DNA of 64,000 nucleotides from a bacterium (Candidatus Blackallbacteria) CG13_big_fil_rev_8_21_14_2_50_49_14 (GTDB taxonomy: Bacteria > Cyanobacteriota > Sericytochromatia > UBA7694). The notes below the pieces were generated by a model. The model made no database searches, was not told the DNA's origin, and saw nothing but the letters and a program-made list of their open reading frames with translations. The translations under genes and the position numbers were made by a program. Position 1 is the first letter of the stretch, and each line of letters opens with the position of its first letter. The stretch lies in contig PFGG01000073.1 in NCBI GenBank assembly GCA_002783405.1, positions 1-64,000 of the forward strand. Direction: 5' to 3'. This document shows positions 1 through 9,266 of this stretch, in pieces.

Positions 1-50
1 TGTAGCGACTCAAGGGAACATCTCCTTTGGTTAGTTACAAGCTCTGGCCT

Positions 51-1826
51 TTAGGCCGGGGTCGTTGACGCGCCCCCCTCCATTTCAAAGGTTTGGGTAC
101 TGCGCTGAGATTGATAAATCTGCATATACTCAGAGGAGCTGCGCATTAACTCGGCATGGGTACCTTGCGCCAATAATTGCCCTTCCATCATCAGTAGAAT
201 TTGATCATAGTTTTGAATCGGTTCAATTTTCTGAGTAATTGAAACCAAAGTCAATTCAGGATAATTGCGTTTCAGATTCCCCAGAATCAGCTCCTCAGTC
301 CGGGCGTCTACACGGGCCGTAAAATCATCCAAGAGCAAAATACGCGGATTTTGAGCCAAAGCCCGCGCCAATATCATCCGCTGCTTTTGTCCCCCCGAGA
401 GATTCAAGCCGCGTTCAGAAACCTGGGTTTCCAAACCCTGGGGCAAACTGGAGATGAGTTGCGTTAGTTCGGCTGTTTCGATCGCTTTTTGCAGTTCTTG
501 CTCACTGACCTGGCGGCTAAAGGCAATATTTTCGCGCAAACTCATATTAAACAGCGCACTGTCCTGAAAAACCATACCCACCTGTGGGTAAAGCGTTCCA
601 GGTTCGATTTTCTGAAGGGGGATGCCATCATAAAGCACTTCACCAGACTCAGGCAGAAACAATCCTGTCAACAAGGCCAGTAAAGTAGATTTTCCAGCTG
701 CGGTAGGGCCTAAAATAGCCGTACGGCTCCCCGCAGGCAAATCAAAGCTCAGGGGGTTCAAAATCTGACGCCCAGAATGGCTGAAACTGAGGTCACGCAC
801 GGCAAGTGCGCCTCTGAGTTCAGGTTGTTCCAAATCTGACCGCTGCTCCTGGCTAGAGTTCAAAAGACTTGAAATTCGAGCATAGGAGGCCGAAGAACGG
901 GCAATTAAATTGCTCATAAATCCCAGCAGCATAATCGGAAAGATCAGCATGGCCAAATAGGCGTTAAAAGCCGCTAATTTTCCCAGACTTAAACTGCCAA
1001 GTATCGCAAAATGCCCCCCCAGCAGAAGAATGATCAGGCTGCCCAAACCTGAAATAAAACTAATCACAGGGATGAGGGAGGCAAAAAGACGCAAAATACG
1101 CAGGCTGTTGTTGCGAGCAGCATCGCTGGCCAGGTCAAAACGCGCTGTACTTGTAACCTCAGCATGCAGTACACGAATTTGGGGTGCCCCGACAATGCCT
1201 TCACGAATCACCCGATTCAAACGGTCAATGATCTCCTGGCTTTTACGAAACAAATGTCTCACCTTTGAAAAGACCAGATAAAAAACCAAAACAATCAAGG
1301 GAATCAGCGCTAAAATGGCCAAGCCCAATTGCCAGTGCAGACTTAAAAGCAACCCACTGGCCCCCACGATCAAGAGCAGCGAAGAAACCAAAGAGGAGAT
1401 CGCCATGGAGACAAAGACTTTGATCGCATCAATATCTGAAGTCAAATGCGTCAACAGTTTTGAAGGGGTTATTTTTTGCAGCTCAGGATAGGATTGAATT
1501 GAAACGGCAAGTGAAAGTTTTTGGCGCAAATCAAAGGCCACCCGTTCAGAAGCATAAACCTGAATCAGGTTTTGAGCACTCGCCAGAAAAAAAATCAACA
1601 AAGAAACCCAAAGAAAAGGCAAGAGATGTTGGGATATCACAAATTTATCCTGAACCACGGCATCAATCGCCACTTGAATGAAGCGGGGCAGAACCAAATT
1701 CAGACCATTGCTGAAAACGGTCAGGGCAATCAGCAGCAAAACCAAGCCATAGTATGGTTTCAGTAAAGAGATGAGGCGATTGGAACGAGGAGGGTGGACT
1801 GGCATCGTTTCAGATGAACTTCTCAT
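51..1826 (-). CDS. ABC exporter half-transporter (membrane domain + ATPase), degenerate-site type
   Basis: A 591-residue fused exporter half. Six membrane segments lie in about residues 25-305 and the ATPase domain follows. Walker A (GPTAAGKST) is at about 373-381 and LSGGQ at 476-480. In Walker B (LLLDD) the catalytic glutamate is Asp501, and the H-loop histidine is Gln532 (ITQKI). This pair of changes is known from the non-hydrolysing half of heterodimeric exporters such as TM287/288 and BmrC/BmrD. I infer that it pairs with a canonical half, which is not in the window; the 50 bases beyond its stop open no partner gene. A good promoter ends only about 7 nt before the ATG at 1826. Translation may therefore be nearly leaderless, or start at Met8 (position 1805). 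The substrate cannot be told. Confidence 0.88.
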   Translation of the reverse strand: MRSSSETMPVHPPRSNRLISLLKPYYGLVLLLIALTVFSNGLNLVLPRFIQVAIDAVVQDKFVISQHLLPFLWVSLLIFFLASAQNLIQVYASERVAFDLRQKLSLAVSIQSYPELQKITPSKLLTHLTSDIDAIKVFVSMAISSLVSSLLLIVGASGLLLSLHWQLGLAILALIPLIVLVFYLVFSKVRHLFRKSQEIIDRLNRVIREGIVGAPQIRVLHAEVTSTARFDLASDAARNNSLRILRLFASLIPVISFISGLGSLIILLLGGHFAILGSLSLGKLAAFNAYLAMLIFPIMLLGFMSNLIARSSASYARISSLLNSSQEQRSDLEQPELRGALAVRDLSFSHSGRQILNPLSFDLPAGSRTAILGPTAAGKSTLLALLTGLFLPESGEVLYDGIPLQKIEPGTLYPQVGMVFQDSALFNMSLRENIAFSRQVSEQELQKAIETAELTQLISSLPQGLETQVSERGLNLSGGQKQRMILARALAQNPRILLLDDFTARVDARTEELILGNLKRNYPELTLVSITQKIEPIQNYDQILLMMEGQLLAQGTHAELMRSSSEYMQIYQSQRSTQTFEMEGGASTTPA

Positions 1827-1839
1827 TAAACATGGGGGT

Positions 1840-1869
1840 ATTCTAGGAAGAATACAGGGCCCATGTCAA
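1840..1869 (-). promoter_or_regulatory. Sigma70-type promoter of the ABC exporter gene
   Basis: On the minus strand TTGACA (1869-1864) is followed after 18 bp by TAGAAT (1845-1840). The expected transcription start, near 1833, is about 7 nt before the first in-frame ATG. Confidence 0.6.
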
Positions 1870-1922
1870 TCAAATAAGGGTATCCTCTCTCCTTCAGCAG
1901 CGGCCTGTGTTAAATTAGTTTT

Positions 1923-2288
1923 ATGATTACAGTTGTACGCGAAGTCATTTCATCAACCGCCCATCAATTGCGCGGCGTTGGCTGTCCCGAGTCACGGGGC
2001 TGCCTCAATATGCATGGGCACAATTGGAAAATCCGGGTTAGCATGAGTGGCGCCACTCTCGATGAAAATGGCATGTTGATGGACTTTTCTCTCGTCAAAC
2101 GCATCTTAATGGAATTTGACCACAGTTGTTTGAACGAGCACCCCTATTTTCAAACCCATAACCCCACCGCCGAAGAACTGGCCCGCTATTTTTTTGAAAA
2201 ACTGAATCAGTTCCAAGCGGGAATTCGTTGCAATTGGGTGCGCATCTGGGAAACTGAAAATTGCATGGTCGAGTGGAACGCCGACTAA
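1923..2288 (+). CDS. queD: 6-carboxytetrahydropterin synthase (QueD/PTPS family)
   Basis: This cytosolic 121-residue enzyme converts dihydroneopterin triphosphate to 6-carboxytetrahydropterin, the second step toward queuosine. The zinc ligands are visible: His14 (SSTAH) and the pair His31/His33 in HGHNW. Cys27, a few residues before that pair, fits the catalytic cysteine. GMLMDFSLVK, EFDHSCLN and PTAEELA are further family motifs. The length is normal for bacterial QueD. No queC or queE lies nearby, so the gene is separated from the rest of the pathway. Its stop overlaps the stop of the convergent gene by 4 bases. Confidence 0.92.
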   Translation: MITVVREVISSTAHQLRGVGCPESRGCLNMHGHNWKIRVSMSGATLDENGMLMDFSLVKRILMEFDHSCLNEHPYFQTHNPTAEELARYFFEKLNQFQAGIRCNWVRIWETENCMVEWNAD

Positions 2289-4093
2289 ATCTGGTTTTGC
2301 TCTGAAGCCAAACAGTATTTTCGCCAGATCTCACGGTAAGCGGTTTCACGTTCACGGGCAAAAGCCACCCCGTCACAAAGCACAGATTGTTCAATTTGGG
2401 GCCTAAGGGATAGCCGCAAGGCTTTCAATTGTGCAGGATCCTGCGCCAAATTAACTGCCTTTTGCAAATAGGCTTGCGGGTTCTGGGCAACCCACTCCGA
2501 GAACCCCAAAGCAGTTAAGACACTCTGCCCTACCCGCCGTTCACCGGCCAAACTGATCACAGGGACCCCCATCCAAAGCGCTTCAAAACTGGTAAGTCCT
2601 CCATTATAGGGAAAGGGATCCAAAGCAATGTCAATCTGGCCATAAAACATGGGCAGATGCGGCTGTTCTGGCAGGGTACCCAAAAGCATCAACCGTTCGG
2701 GATTCAAGCCCTGCCGTAAAAACCAGGCCTGTAATTCCTGACAAAGCACAGGATCATCCAAAGCGAAGGTCTTTAAACACAGTCTGGACTGGGGAACTTG
2801 CTTCAGAATCTGGGCCCAGAGTTCAAGACAGCGCCCTGAAAGTTTATTGATGGAATTGGCAGAACCAAAGGTAATATAGCCCCTCTCAAAAACAGGTGGA
2901 AGACCTGATTCATAAGGTATTTCAGGCAAAGTCCAATGCAAAAAACAATCGCTTGGCCAGATTTTTTCGGGATACAGTTCGGCTATGTCTGGTGGTGTTA
3001 AAACCGGATCACTAAAAAGCCAGTCAGCCACCTTTAAACCTGAGGTAAAAGGTGGGTTTGAGCCCGAAATCAGTAAAAGTGGAACTGGTTTTCGTGCCAA
3101 CACAGGCAAACGTCCAGGATTGGCCAGCCCACTCATATCCACCAACAGATCCAGTTGATCTTCTGACAAAAGCTTAAAAAGCGCCTCATCATCTAGGCTT
3201 GCAACTTCCTGCCAGGAATGAAAATACTCGCGCAGGGTTTCAGCCGTGACACTGGCCGTAGGACAATCGGCGTAGGCAAAATATTCAAACTTCTCACGGT
3301 TTTGATTTTGAAAGAGCAAAGCATGCAATTGATAAAAGGACTCGGAATGAAACTCATTGGAAAGATAGCCAATTCTCAATTTGCGTTCAGGATTGAGATC
3401 GCGATCTGGCAAGTTTTCAGGATAATGTTTTTCAGCATGTCGACGGGAAAAATCGCGAATCGCCCCCATCAGAGCAGGTGTATCGATTTCTTCACGACAA
3501 AAAAAACTAAAAATCTGCAGGCCTTCCAAACGGGGAATCCAAGTACTCAAATATTTTTGCGTTTCGGCATTCAAACCCAAATACCAGGCAGAGGTTTCCA
3601 AGTCCTCCTTTAAAAAAAGCTCAGCGGCCTGAATCACCGCCAGAGAATCACCACACAGGGTCAACTGCTCAACAATACGCTGTAGACAGGGTAAATAGTC
3701 CGGTTTCAATTTAAAAGCGCGCTGAAATACCTGTACAGCCTCGGTATGACGGTTGGTTTGGCGAAAAACTTCCCCCAATCGAAACCAAGCCTCAAAAAAC
3801 TGAGGGTTCAATTCCAGGGCCGCCTGATAACACAAAATAGAAATCGGCCACTGTTGCAGGCCTTCCAGCATATAGCCCAAATTGTATTTCAAAGGGGCTG
3901 AGTTTTCGTGTTTTCGAGCCCCCTCCTGTAGAAGCTGAATCGCCTCTTGATATTCACCCATCTGAAAGAGGAGGTTTCCCAAGTTGATCCAATTTTCTTC
4001 CCGTTCAGGCGCACGCTGAAGGGTCTCTCGCAGGATAGCAAGCTGCTGGTTGGTCACAGGTATATCAGAAGTAGGAAAAGAAGCTGAAAACAT
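2285..4093 (-). CDS. TPR protein with O-GlcNAc-transferase-like (GT41) C-terminal domain
   Basis: A 602-residue soluble protein. About four TPR units fill residues 15-150. From about residue 235 the GT41/SPINDLY-type transferase follows: LRIGYLSNEF, LDLLVDMSG, DWLFSDPVLTP, YITFGSANSINK and DIALDPFPYNGG, ending with EALWMGVPVISLAG. Two usually conserved catalytic-lobe stretches deviate. The DFRRHxV histidine region reads EFHSESF, and GYPGTTG reads GSNPPFTSG. Family knowledge suggests transfer of a sugar from a UDP-sugar to protein Ser/Thr, but these changes make specificity or activity uncertain. Its ATG shares one base with the trkA stop (TAATG), so it is probably coupled to trkA; the functional link is unclear. 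Confidence 0.85.
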   Translation of the reverse strand: MFSASFPTSDIPVTNQQLAILRETLQRAPEREENWINLGNLLFQMGEYQEAIQLLQEGARKHENSAPLKYNLGYMLEGLQQWPISILCYQAALELNPQFFEAWFRLGEVFRQTNRHTEAVQVFQRAFKLKPDYLPCLQRIVEQLTLCGDSLAVIQAAELFLKEDLETSAWYLGLNAETQKYLSTWIPRLEGLQIFSFFCREEIDTPALMGAIRDFSRRHAEKHYPENLPDRDLNPERKLRIGYLSNEFHSESFYQLHALLFQNQNREKFEYFAYADCPTASVTAETLREYFHSWQEVASLDDEALFKLLSEDQLDLLVDMSGLANPGRLPVLARKPVPLLLISGSNPPFTSGLKVADWLFSDPVLTPPDIAELYPEKIWPSDCFLHWTLPEIPYESGLPPVFERGYITFGSANSINKLSGRCLELWAQILKQVPQSRLCLKTFALDDPVLCQELQAWFLRQGLNPERLMLLGTLPEQPHLPMFYGQIDIALDPFPYNGGLTSFEALWMGVPVISLAGERRVGQSVLTALGFSEWVAQNPQAYLQKAVNLAQDPAQLKALRLSLRPQIEQSVLCDGVAFARERETAYREIWRKYCLASEQNQI

Positions 4094-5460
4094 TAGCCCA
4101 AACTCCGGGTACCCCGGCCTCCCTGAATCTGCAGAGACTTTTCGACTTTGCGAACGGCTTTGGCCAAGGTAAAGAGAATGACCCTGTCCCCCGGAATGAT
4201 CATATCGTTTCCCTGGGGAATAATAATTTGATTTTCGCGAATAATCGCCGCGATGATGGCATCCTTTGGAAAATCCAGCTCTGCAATCGGACGGTTAACG
4301 ATACTCGAGGTCGCCTGTGCCACCACTTCCATGGCTTCTGCCTCTGAGTCTCGCAAAGTTCCCACCGAAAGCACACTGCCGGCTCGAATAAAGCGCAACA
4401 TCGCACTGGCGGCAGACAAACGGGGACTGATCACCGCATCAATCCCCACAGAGGTGGCAATGGGAATATATTCTGACTTGGTCACTGCACAAATAATCCG
4501 CCGGGTGCCCAAACGTTTGGCCAAAAGAGAAACGAGAATATTGGTCTGTTCATCGTCTGAAACAGCGACACAGACATCCATATCTTCGATATTTTCTTCA
4601 GTTAAAAAATCAATATGGGTGGGATCCCCGTGCAGAACCACTGTCTGATCCAGAGCTTCTGACAAAATATGACAGCGTTGAATGCTGGGCTCAATCAGCT
4701 TGACCTGAAGCCCTTCGCTTTCCAATTGGCGAGCCAATAGGGTTCCTATCATACTGCCGCCGATAATCATGACACGTTGAACTTCCTGGCCATCGGTATG
4801 AAAGAGCTTACTCAAATAGCCAATCTGGGAACGGGGAGCCACAGCATAGACCGTATCGCCAACGCGAAGCTGATCTTCACCCCGGGGAATCTGAACCCGT
4901 TCATCACGTAGAATGGCAGCCAAAAGCACAGAGGCTTCTCTTAAACCACTTAAATCCTTCAAGGGTCGGTGCAAGAGATCAGAGTCTTCATCGACCTTAT
5001 AGCCCACCAACAATACTTTTCCCTGCTCAAAATCAAGTACCTCTGAAGCCCCTGGGGTATGAATCAATCTGACAATATGCTCAGCCGCTTCTTTTTCAGG
5101 GCTGATGGCCATATCGATACTCAGTTTATTTAAGATCGGAGGCGCCGTATATTCTGCATTGCGGATACGGGCAATCACACGGGGAATACTGAAATAAACA
5201 CGCGAAACCACACAGGCCATCATATTGCCCTCATCGCTATCTGTTACAGCAATCAGGATATCGGCACGATCTGCACCCGCCCGACGCAACACATCCAAAC
5301 TGCTGCCATCGCCATGCACGGTTTGCACATCCAGTTGTTCCTGCAAGGTTATCAACCGCTGTTCATTCCGATCGATGATAATGACGTCTTTGGCTTCACT
5401 GGAAAGTCCTTTGGCCAGATAGCGTCCGACTTCTCCCGCGCCGATAATCACAATCCGCAT
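4093..5460 (-). CDS. trkA: Trk potassium uptake regulator TrkA (two RCK units)
   Basis: A 455-residue cytosolic gating subunit for the TrkH potassium channel. It has the usual doubled layout: RCK-N/RCK-C twice. The first Rossmann start is MRIVIIGAGEVGRYLA at the N terminus and the second is RVMIIGGSMIGTLLA at about residue 230. Each RCK-N also shows the acidic NAD-ligand end of beta-2 (VIIIDRNEQR in the first). The channel gene trkH lies divergently 124 bp away, so a shared regulatory region is likely. The length matches E. coli TrkA (458 residues). Confidence 0.95.
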   Translation of the reverse strand: MRIVIIGAGEVGRYLAKGLSSEAKDVIIIDRNEQRLITLQEQLDVQTVHGDGSSLDVLRRAGADRADILIAVTDSDEGNMMACVVSRVYFSIPRVIARIRNAEYTAPPILNKLSIDMAISPEKEAAEHIVRLIHTPGASEVLDFEQGKVLLVGYKVDEDSDLLHRPLKDLSGLREASVLLAAILRDERVQIPRGEDQLRVGDTVYAVAPRSQIGYLSKLFHTDGQEVQRVMIIGGSMIGTLLARQLESEGLQVKLIEPSIQRCHILSEALDQTVVLHGDPTHIDFLTEENIEDMDVCVAVSDDEQTNILVSLLAKRLGTRRIICAVTKSEYIPIATSVGIDAVISPRLSAASAMLRFIRAGSVLSVGTLRDSEAEAMEVVAQATSSIVNRPIAELDFPKDAIIAAIIRENQIIIPQGNDMIIPGDRVILFTLAKAVRKVEKSLQIQGGRGTRSLG

Positions 5461-5584
5461 GCTTTATCCCCACGATTTTGGTGAGCGTATTGTAACACCC
5501 CTCAGATAGGGATAACAGTCTTCTGGACAGTGAGGAAGCAAGCATAGTACAGTGAGGGTCGTTGAATATTCCTGGAAAAACCCC

Positions 5585-7093
5585 ATGGCACACTCTCGCA
5601 ATTCATTTATCCTACACTGGCAAAGCGTTCTCTATGTAATTGGCTTGATTTTAGCTTTTAGCAGCCTCTCACTCTTCCTTCCCCTTGGTACCTCTATCTG
5701 GTACCAGGAATGGAAAGCCTTTTATGCGCTTTTGAGCAGCATGGGGGTCGGACTGACTTCAGGGGGCCTGCTTTATTTGCTGTTCAGAAAAAACTTCAAT
5801 CCCCATTGTTTAAAACAAAGGGAAGCCTGTTTTATTGTGACCTTTGCCTGGCTGGGAATTGCAGGTTTGGGTGCTTTGCCCTATTTACTTGGTGGTGTAT
5901 TCCCGCAGGCAGGAGGAAATTGGTTTTCGGCAATTACAGAAGCCTATTTTGAGGCCATGTCTGGTTTTACTACCACGGGTGCAAGCGTAATGACCGAAAT
6001 TGAAATTTTCCCACGCAGTCTATTGCTTTGGCGGGCAGAAACGCAATGGTTGGGAGGTATGGGAATTATTCTTCTCTCTGTAGCCATTTTGCCCCTTTTG
6101 GGCGTGGGGGGGTTGCAACTTTTCAAAGCCGAAGTTCCGGGGGTTTCTGTCGACAAGGTCACTCCACGGATCAGCGAAACGGCGAAACATCTCTGGTTGG
6201 TTTATGCCGGCCTGACTGCGCTCGAGATCACCGCCCTGATGTTCGCTGGCATGGATTTCTACAATGCCGTCTGCCACTCTTTCACTACCCTCTCTACTGG
6301 CGGATTTTCACCCCAAAATATCTCCGTAGAACATTTTCACAGTGCCTGGGTCGATTGGATCATTACCGTGTTTATGATGTTGGGGGGAATGAACTTTGTA
6401 CTGCTCTATAAAATCACCCGTAAACAATTCAAACCTGTTTTAAAAGATCCTGAATTCAGAGTCTACTCAGCCATTTCTGCTCTGGCCGTACTTTTATTGG
6501 TATTTAATCTGCTGCTCAGCGGAACCTATAGCAGCGCATCAGAAGCCTTCCGACACGGTGCCTTTCAAATGGCCAGTATAATGACCACCACGGGATTCAG
6601 TTCTGCCAATTGGGAAAATTGGCCTGTCTTTTCACAGGCCCTCCTGCTTACCCTGATGTTATTGGGAGGCATGGCCGGCTCAACAGCTGGCGGCTGTAAA
6701 ACCGTTCGTTTGATCATTCTGATCAAATATACCTTGCGTGAATTGGCAATGATTATTCATCCCAGAGCCGTGATTTCGTTAAAGCTTTCAGGCCATCCCA
6801 TCAGCAGAGATGTCATTCGCAGCGTCTTGGCTTTTTTCGCGATTTTCAATCTGATGATTCTCTTTTCAACTCTTACACTGGCTGCCATGGGAGTCGATCT
6901 GATCACTTCCATTTCCGCCGTGATCTCAAGTTTGGGCAATGTGGGGCCAGGCCTAGCCCGGGTCGGTGCTGCCCATAATTATCATCATTTGCCTGATTTG
7001 GCCAAGTGGCTGCTTGTCTTTTGCATGTTATTGGGAAGGCTTGAAATTTATACCGCCATCGTCTTGTTTATTCCCGATTTCTGGAAAAAATAA
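5585..7093 (+). CDS. trkH: Trk-type potassium channel subunit TrkH
   Basis: An inner-membrane channel of about 502 residues that works with TrkA. All four half-pore loops are visible: SGFTTTGASV, HSFTTLSTGGFSP, IMTTTGFSSANW and SSLGNVGPGLARVG. Each carries the glycine of the potassium filter. The membrane segments between them are clear. I prefer the ATG at 5585 (MAHSRNS) because the reading frame's earlier GTG at 5552 has no ribosome site at a good distance. An inverted repeat follows the stop at once. Confidence 0.94.
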   Translation: MAHSRNSFILHWQSVLYVIGLILAFSSLSLFLPLGTSIWYQEWKAFYALLSSMGVGLTSGGLLYLLFRKNFNPHCLKQREACFIVTFAWLGIAGLGALPYLLGGVFPQAGGNWFSAITEAYFEAMSGFTTTGASVMTEIEIFPRSLLLWRAETQWLGGMGIILLSVAILPLLGVGGLQLFKAEVPGVSVDKVTPRISETAKHLWLVYAGLTALEITALMFAGMDFYNAVCHSFTTLSTGGFSPQNISVEHFHSAWVDWIITVFMMLGGMNFVLLYKITRKQFKPVLKDPEFRVYSAISALAVLLLVFNLLLSGTYSSASEAFRHGAFQMASIMTTTGFSSANWENWPVFSQALLLTLMLLGGMAGSTAGGCKTVRLIILIKYTLRELAMIIHPRAVISLKLSGHPISRDVIRSVLAFFAIFNLMILFSTLTLAAMGVDLITSISAVISSLGNVGPGLARVGAAHNYHHLPDLAKWLLVFCMLLGRLEIYTAIVLFIPDFWKK

Positions 7094-7098
7094 AATCA

Positions 7099-7150
7099 AG
7101 CAAAAAGCCCGACAGAGACGGGGGGGAGAAGTTCTGTCAGGCCTTTTGCT
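7099..7150 (+). terminator. Hairpin terminator between trkH and the convergent kinase gene
   Basis: An 18-bp stem with two mismatches (7099-7116 with 7133-7150) encloses a 16-nt loop. Its outer end is A/T rich on both strands, so it could stop transcription from both sides. Confidence 0.65.
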
Positions 7151-7232
7151 ATCCCTTTTGGAGATATTTTGAGTATATTCAAATTGAGAACAAAATAGAA
7201 TTATCTGGCTCACAGCAAAACTGTGATGCTGC

Positions 7233-9266
7233 TCAAATGGGAGCCTTCAAAATGGCTTTCAGATCAGCCACAGCCAGGCAAATGAACCCCTGGGGCAGGG
7301 GATTCCAAATCATCAGCGTCTCGCCTGAAATCTTCAAGCCTGAAGCCCGCAATTGTTCAAGGCTCAAGCGTTCAGGCAATTCCAGAGGCGCTTTCGGGGA
7401 AGCCACTAAAATCTTCCCCGTCAGATCCATTAAATAGGCAGCTTTAAGCGCCTTTAACGGGGTGGCCCCCAACCAATCCTGAAGCTTGGAAAAACGCAGA
7501 TCGGCAAAGGCAGTCCCCAATACCTCTGTGCCTTTTAACCGCAAGACAAGACTCGCTCGAAGTCCTGCCTGTTCGGGCAAAACAGCCCATTGGATTTTCG
7601 TTTGCTTCAATTCAGAAATTTGGGGAGCCTGAATTTTTTCCAAGGATTCAGGGAAAACAATCGCCCTTCCTGTCTTCAAAATCCAACCCGCTCTGTACAA
7701 GGGCGTTTGGGGGCTGACCAGGCTCTCGGCAAAGGCTTGACCCCTGAGGAAAGGCTTTTGCGGAGCTGCACTTTCTGCCAAAGTTTGGGCCAAAAGAGGT
7801 TTTAAGCCCTCCAATACCCCTTGAGAGTTTTGTTCTGGAATATTTTCCAAGGCTGCAATTGCTGGAGCGGCAAAGCCCTCCAAGAGTGTTTCCTGGGCAT
7901 AGAGTTTTCGACTGAGATTCTGACTGTGCCGGGCCCAGGTACTGAGAGCAGGTGCAAGCTGCCGCTCTCTGGCCTGGATTTGCAGCGTGGTCTGCTGCTG
8001 TTGATAAAAACTGAAACTTAAGCCCATCAGACAGAGAACCCCCAGCCCTACCGCCAAACTAAAACTGGTCAAGGGCCGGTTTCCAATCCAACGTAAAACC
8101 TTCTGAAAACGCGTATCAGGACGCGCCAAAACAGCCTCTCCACGCAAATAGCAACGCAAATCCTCAGCAAACTCACGCACAGAAGGGTAACGGTCGGAGG
8201 GCTTAAGGGCCGTGGCTTTTGCAAGAATAGCCAGCAATTCAGAGGGCAATTTTTCAGGAATCGGTTCCAATTCAGCCTGAAGCACTTTTTGCAAAAGTTC
8301 AAAGGAGTGCTTGGCTTGAAAAGCTGGGCGAAGTGTGAGAATCTCATATAAAATCAAACCCAATGAGAACTGATCGGTACGGCCATCCAATTCGTCATTG
8401 CGGGCAGCCGCCTGTTGTGGCGACATATACCGGGGCGTTCCCAAAACCTGCCCCATTTGCGTTCTTTCCAACAATGGCTCTCCCTGGTCTGGCGCAATTT
8501 TTTCAGCAAGTTCTTGATCCAATTCCTGATCCAGATCGCGAACCCTGCGGGCAATCCCCCAATCCATCACATACACCTCATGGTAAGGGCCAATCATAAT
8601 ATTCGCAGGTTTTAGATCGCGATGAATCACTCCCCGACTGTGGGCATAATCCAAGGCATCACAAACCTTCAGGAAATAATCAAGCAAACGTTCAGTGTTT
8701 TGCTTATTTTTTTCGGGTTTCAAACGCTCTTCACGGATACATTCCTTTAAGGTTTTGCCTTTAACCCATTTCATGGCATAAGCCAATTGCCCCTGAGGTT
8801 GAATCTCAAGGCTGTAAACTGGAACAATTGCAGGATGATCGAGTTGAGCCATGATTTGCGCTTCATTTAAAAACCTCGAAAGCACTTCGGGTTGTCCCAA
8901 CCACTCTGAGCGCAGTTGTTTCACAGCCACCTGTCTGCGCAAATGGCGATCCTGCATGCTGAGAATTTGTCCCACAGAGCCCTCTCCAATCACACCCAAA
9001 GCCTGGTAGCGTTCCAAGCTTTGGTTTTCAAGCCCTTTGGCCTGTTCTGTCGCCTTCATTTCCAGGGTTTGATCTAAATTGCTCAATTCAAGTTGATCGG
9101 TTCCCCGTCTAAAGCTTGCCTGATCGACCAGTTTGCGCTCCTTTAACCACTCCAGAAATGCGGAAGTATCGCCCTTGGGGGTGTGGCGTAAAAAGTCAGC
9201 ATAAAGGCTCTCTAACTGCTTCGCCAAAGCAAAAGGAAGTCTTTTGCGCAGATCTTCTAAGTCCAC
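7233..9266 (-). CDS. Membrane-anchored Ser/Thr protein kinase (PknB-like) with extracytoplasmic sensor-like domain
   Basis: A 677-residue protein. The kinase domain spans about residues 85-375. It has a glycine loop GEGSVG (94-99), Lys116 (VAVKQL), HRDLKPAN (catalytic Asp217) and DWG in place of DFG (235-237), a variant seen in many bacterial kinases. One membrane helix lies at about 400-420. The outer part of about 250 residues ends in a Cache-like fold (AYLMDLTGKILVAS), which is weak by eye. The GTG start follows the upstream kinase's stop directly (TAAGTG). The ribosome site (GAGGGAAG) lies inside the end of that gene, so the pair is one operon. Confidence 0.88.
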   Translation of the reverse strand: MDLEDLRKRLPFALAKQLESLYADFLRHTPKGDTSAFLEWLKERKLVDQASFRRGTDQLELSNLDQTLEMKATEQAKGLENQSLERYQALGVIGEGSVGQILSMQDRHLRRQVAVKQLRSEWLGQPEVLSRFLNEAQIMAQLDHPAIVPVYSLEIQPQGQLAYAMKWVKGKTLKECIREERLKPEKNKQNTERLLDYFLKVCDALDYAHSRGVIHRDLKPANIMIGPYHEVYVMDWGIARRVRDLDQELDQELAEKIAPDQGEPLLERTQMGQVLGTPRYMSPQQAAARNDELDGRTDQFSLGLILYEILTLRPAFQAKHSFELLQKVLQAELEPIPEKLPSELLAILAKATALKPSDRYPSVREFAEDLRCYLRGEAVLARPDTRFQKVLRWIGNRPLTSFSLAVGLGVLCLMGLSFSFYQQQQTTLQIQARERQLAPALSTWARHSQNLSRKLYAQETLLEGFAAPAIAALENIPEQNSQGVLEGLKPLLAQTLAESAAPQKPFLRGQAFAESLVSPQTPLYRAGWILKTGRAIVFPESLEKIQAPQISELKQTKIQWAVLPEQAGLRASLVLRLKGTEVLGTAFADLRFSKLQDWLGATPLKALKAAYLMDLTGKILVASPKAPLELPERLSLEQLRASGLKISGETLMIWNPLPQGFICLAVADLKAILKAPI

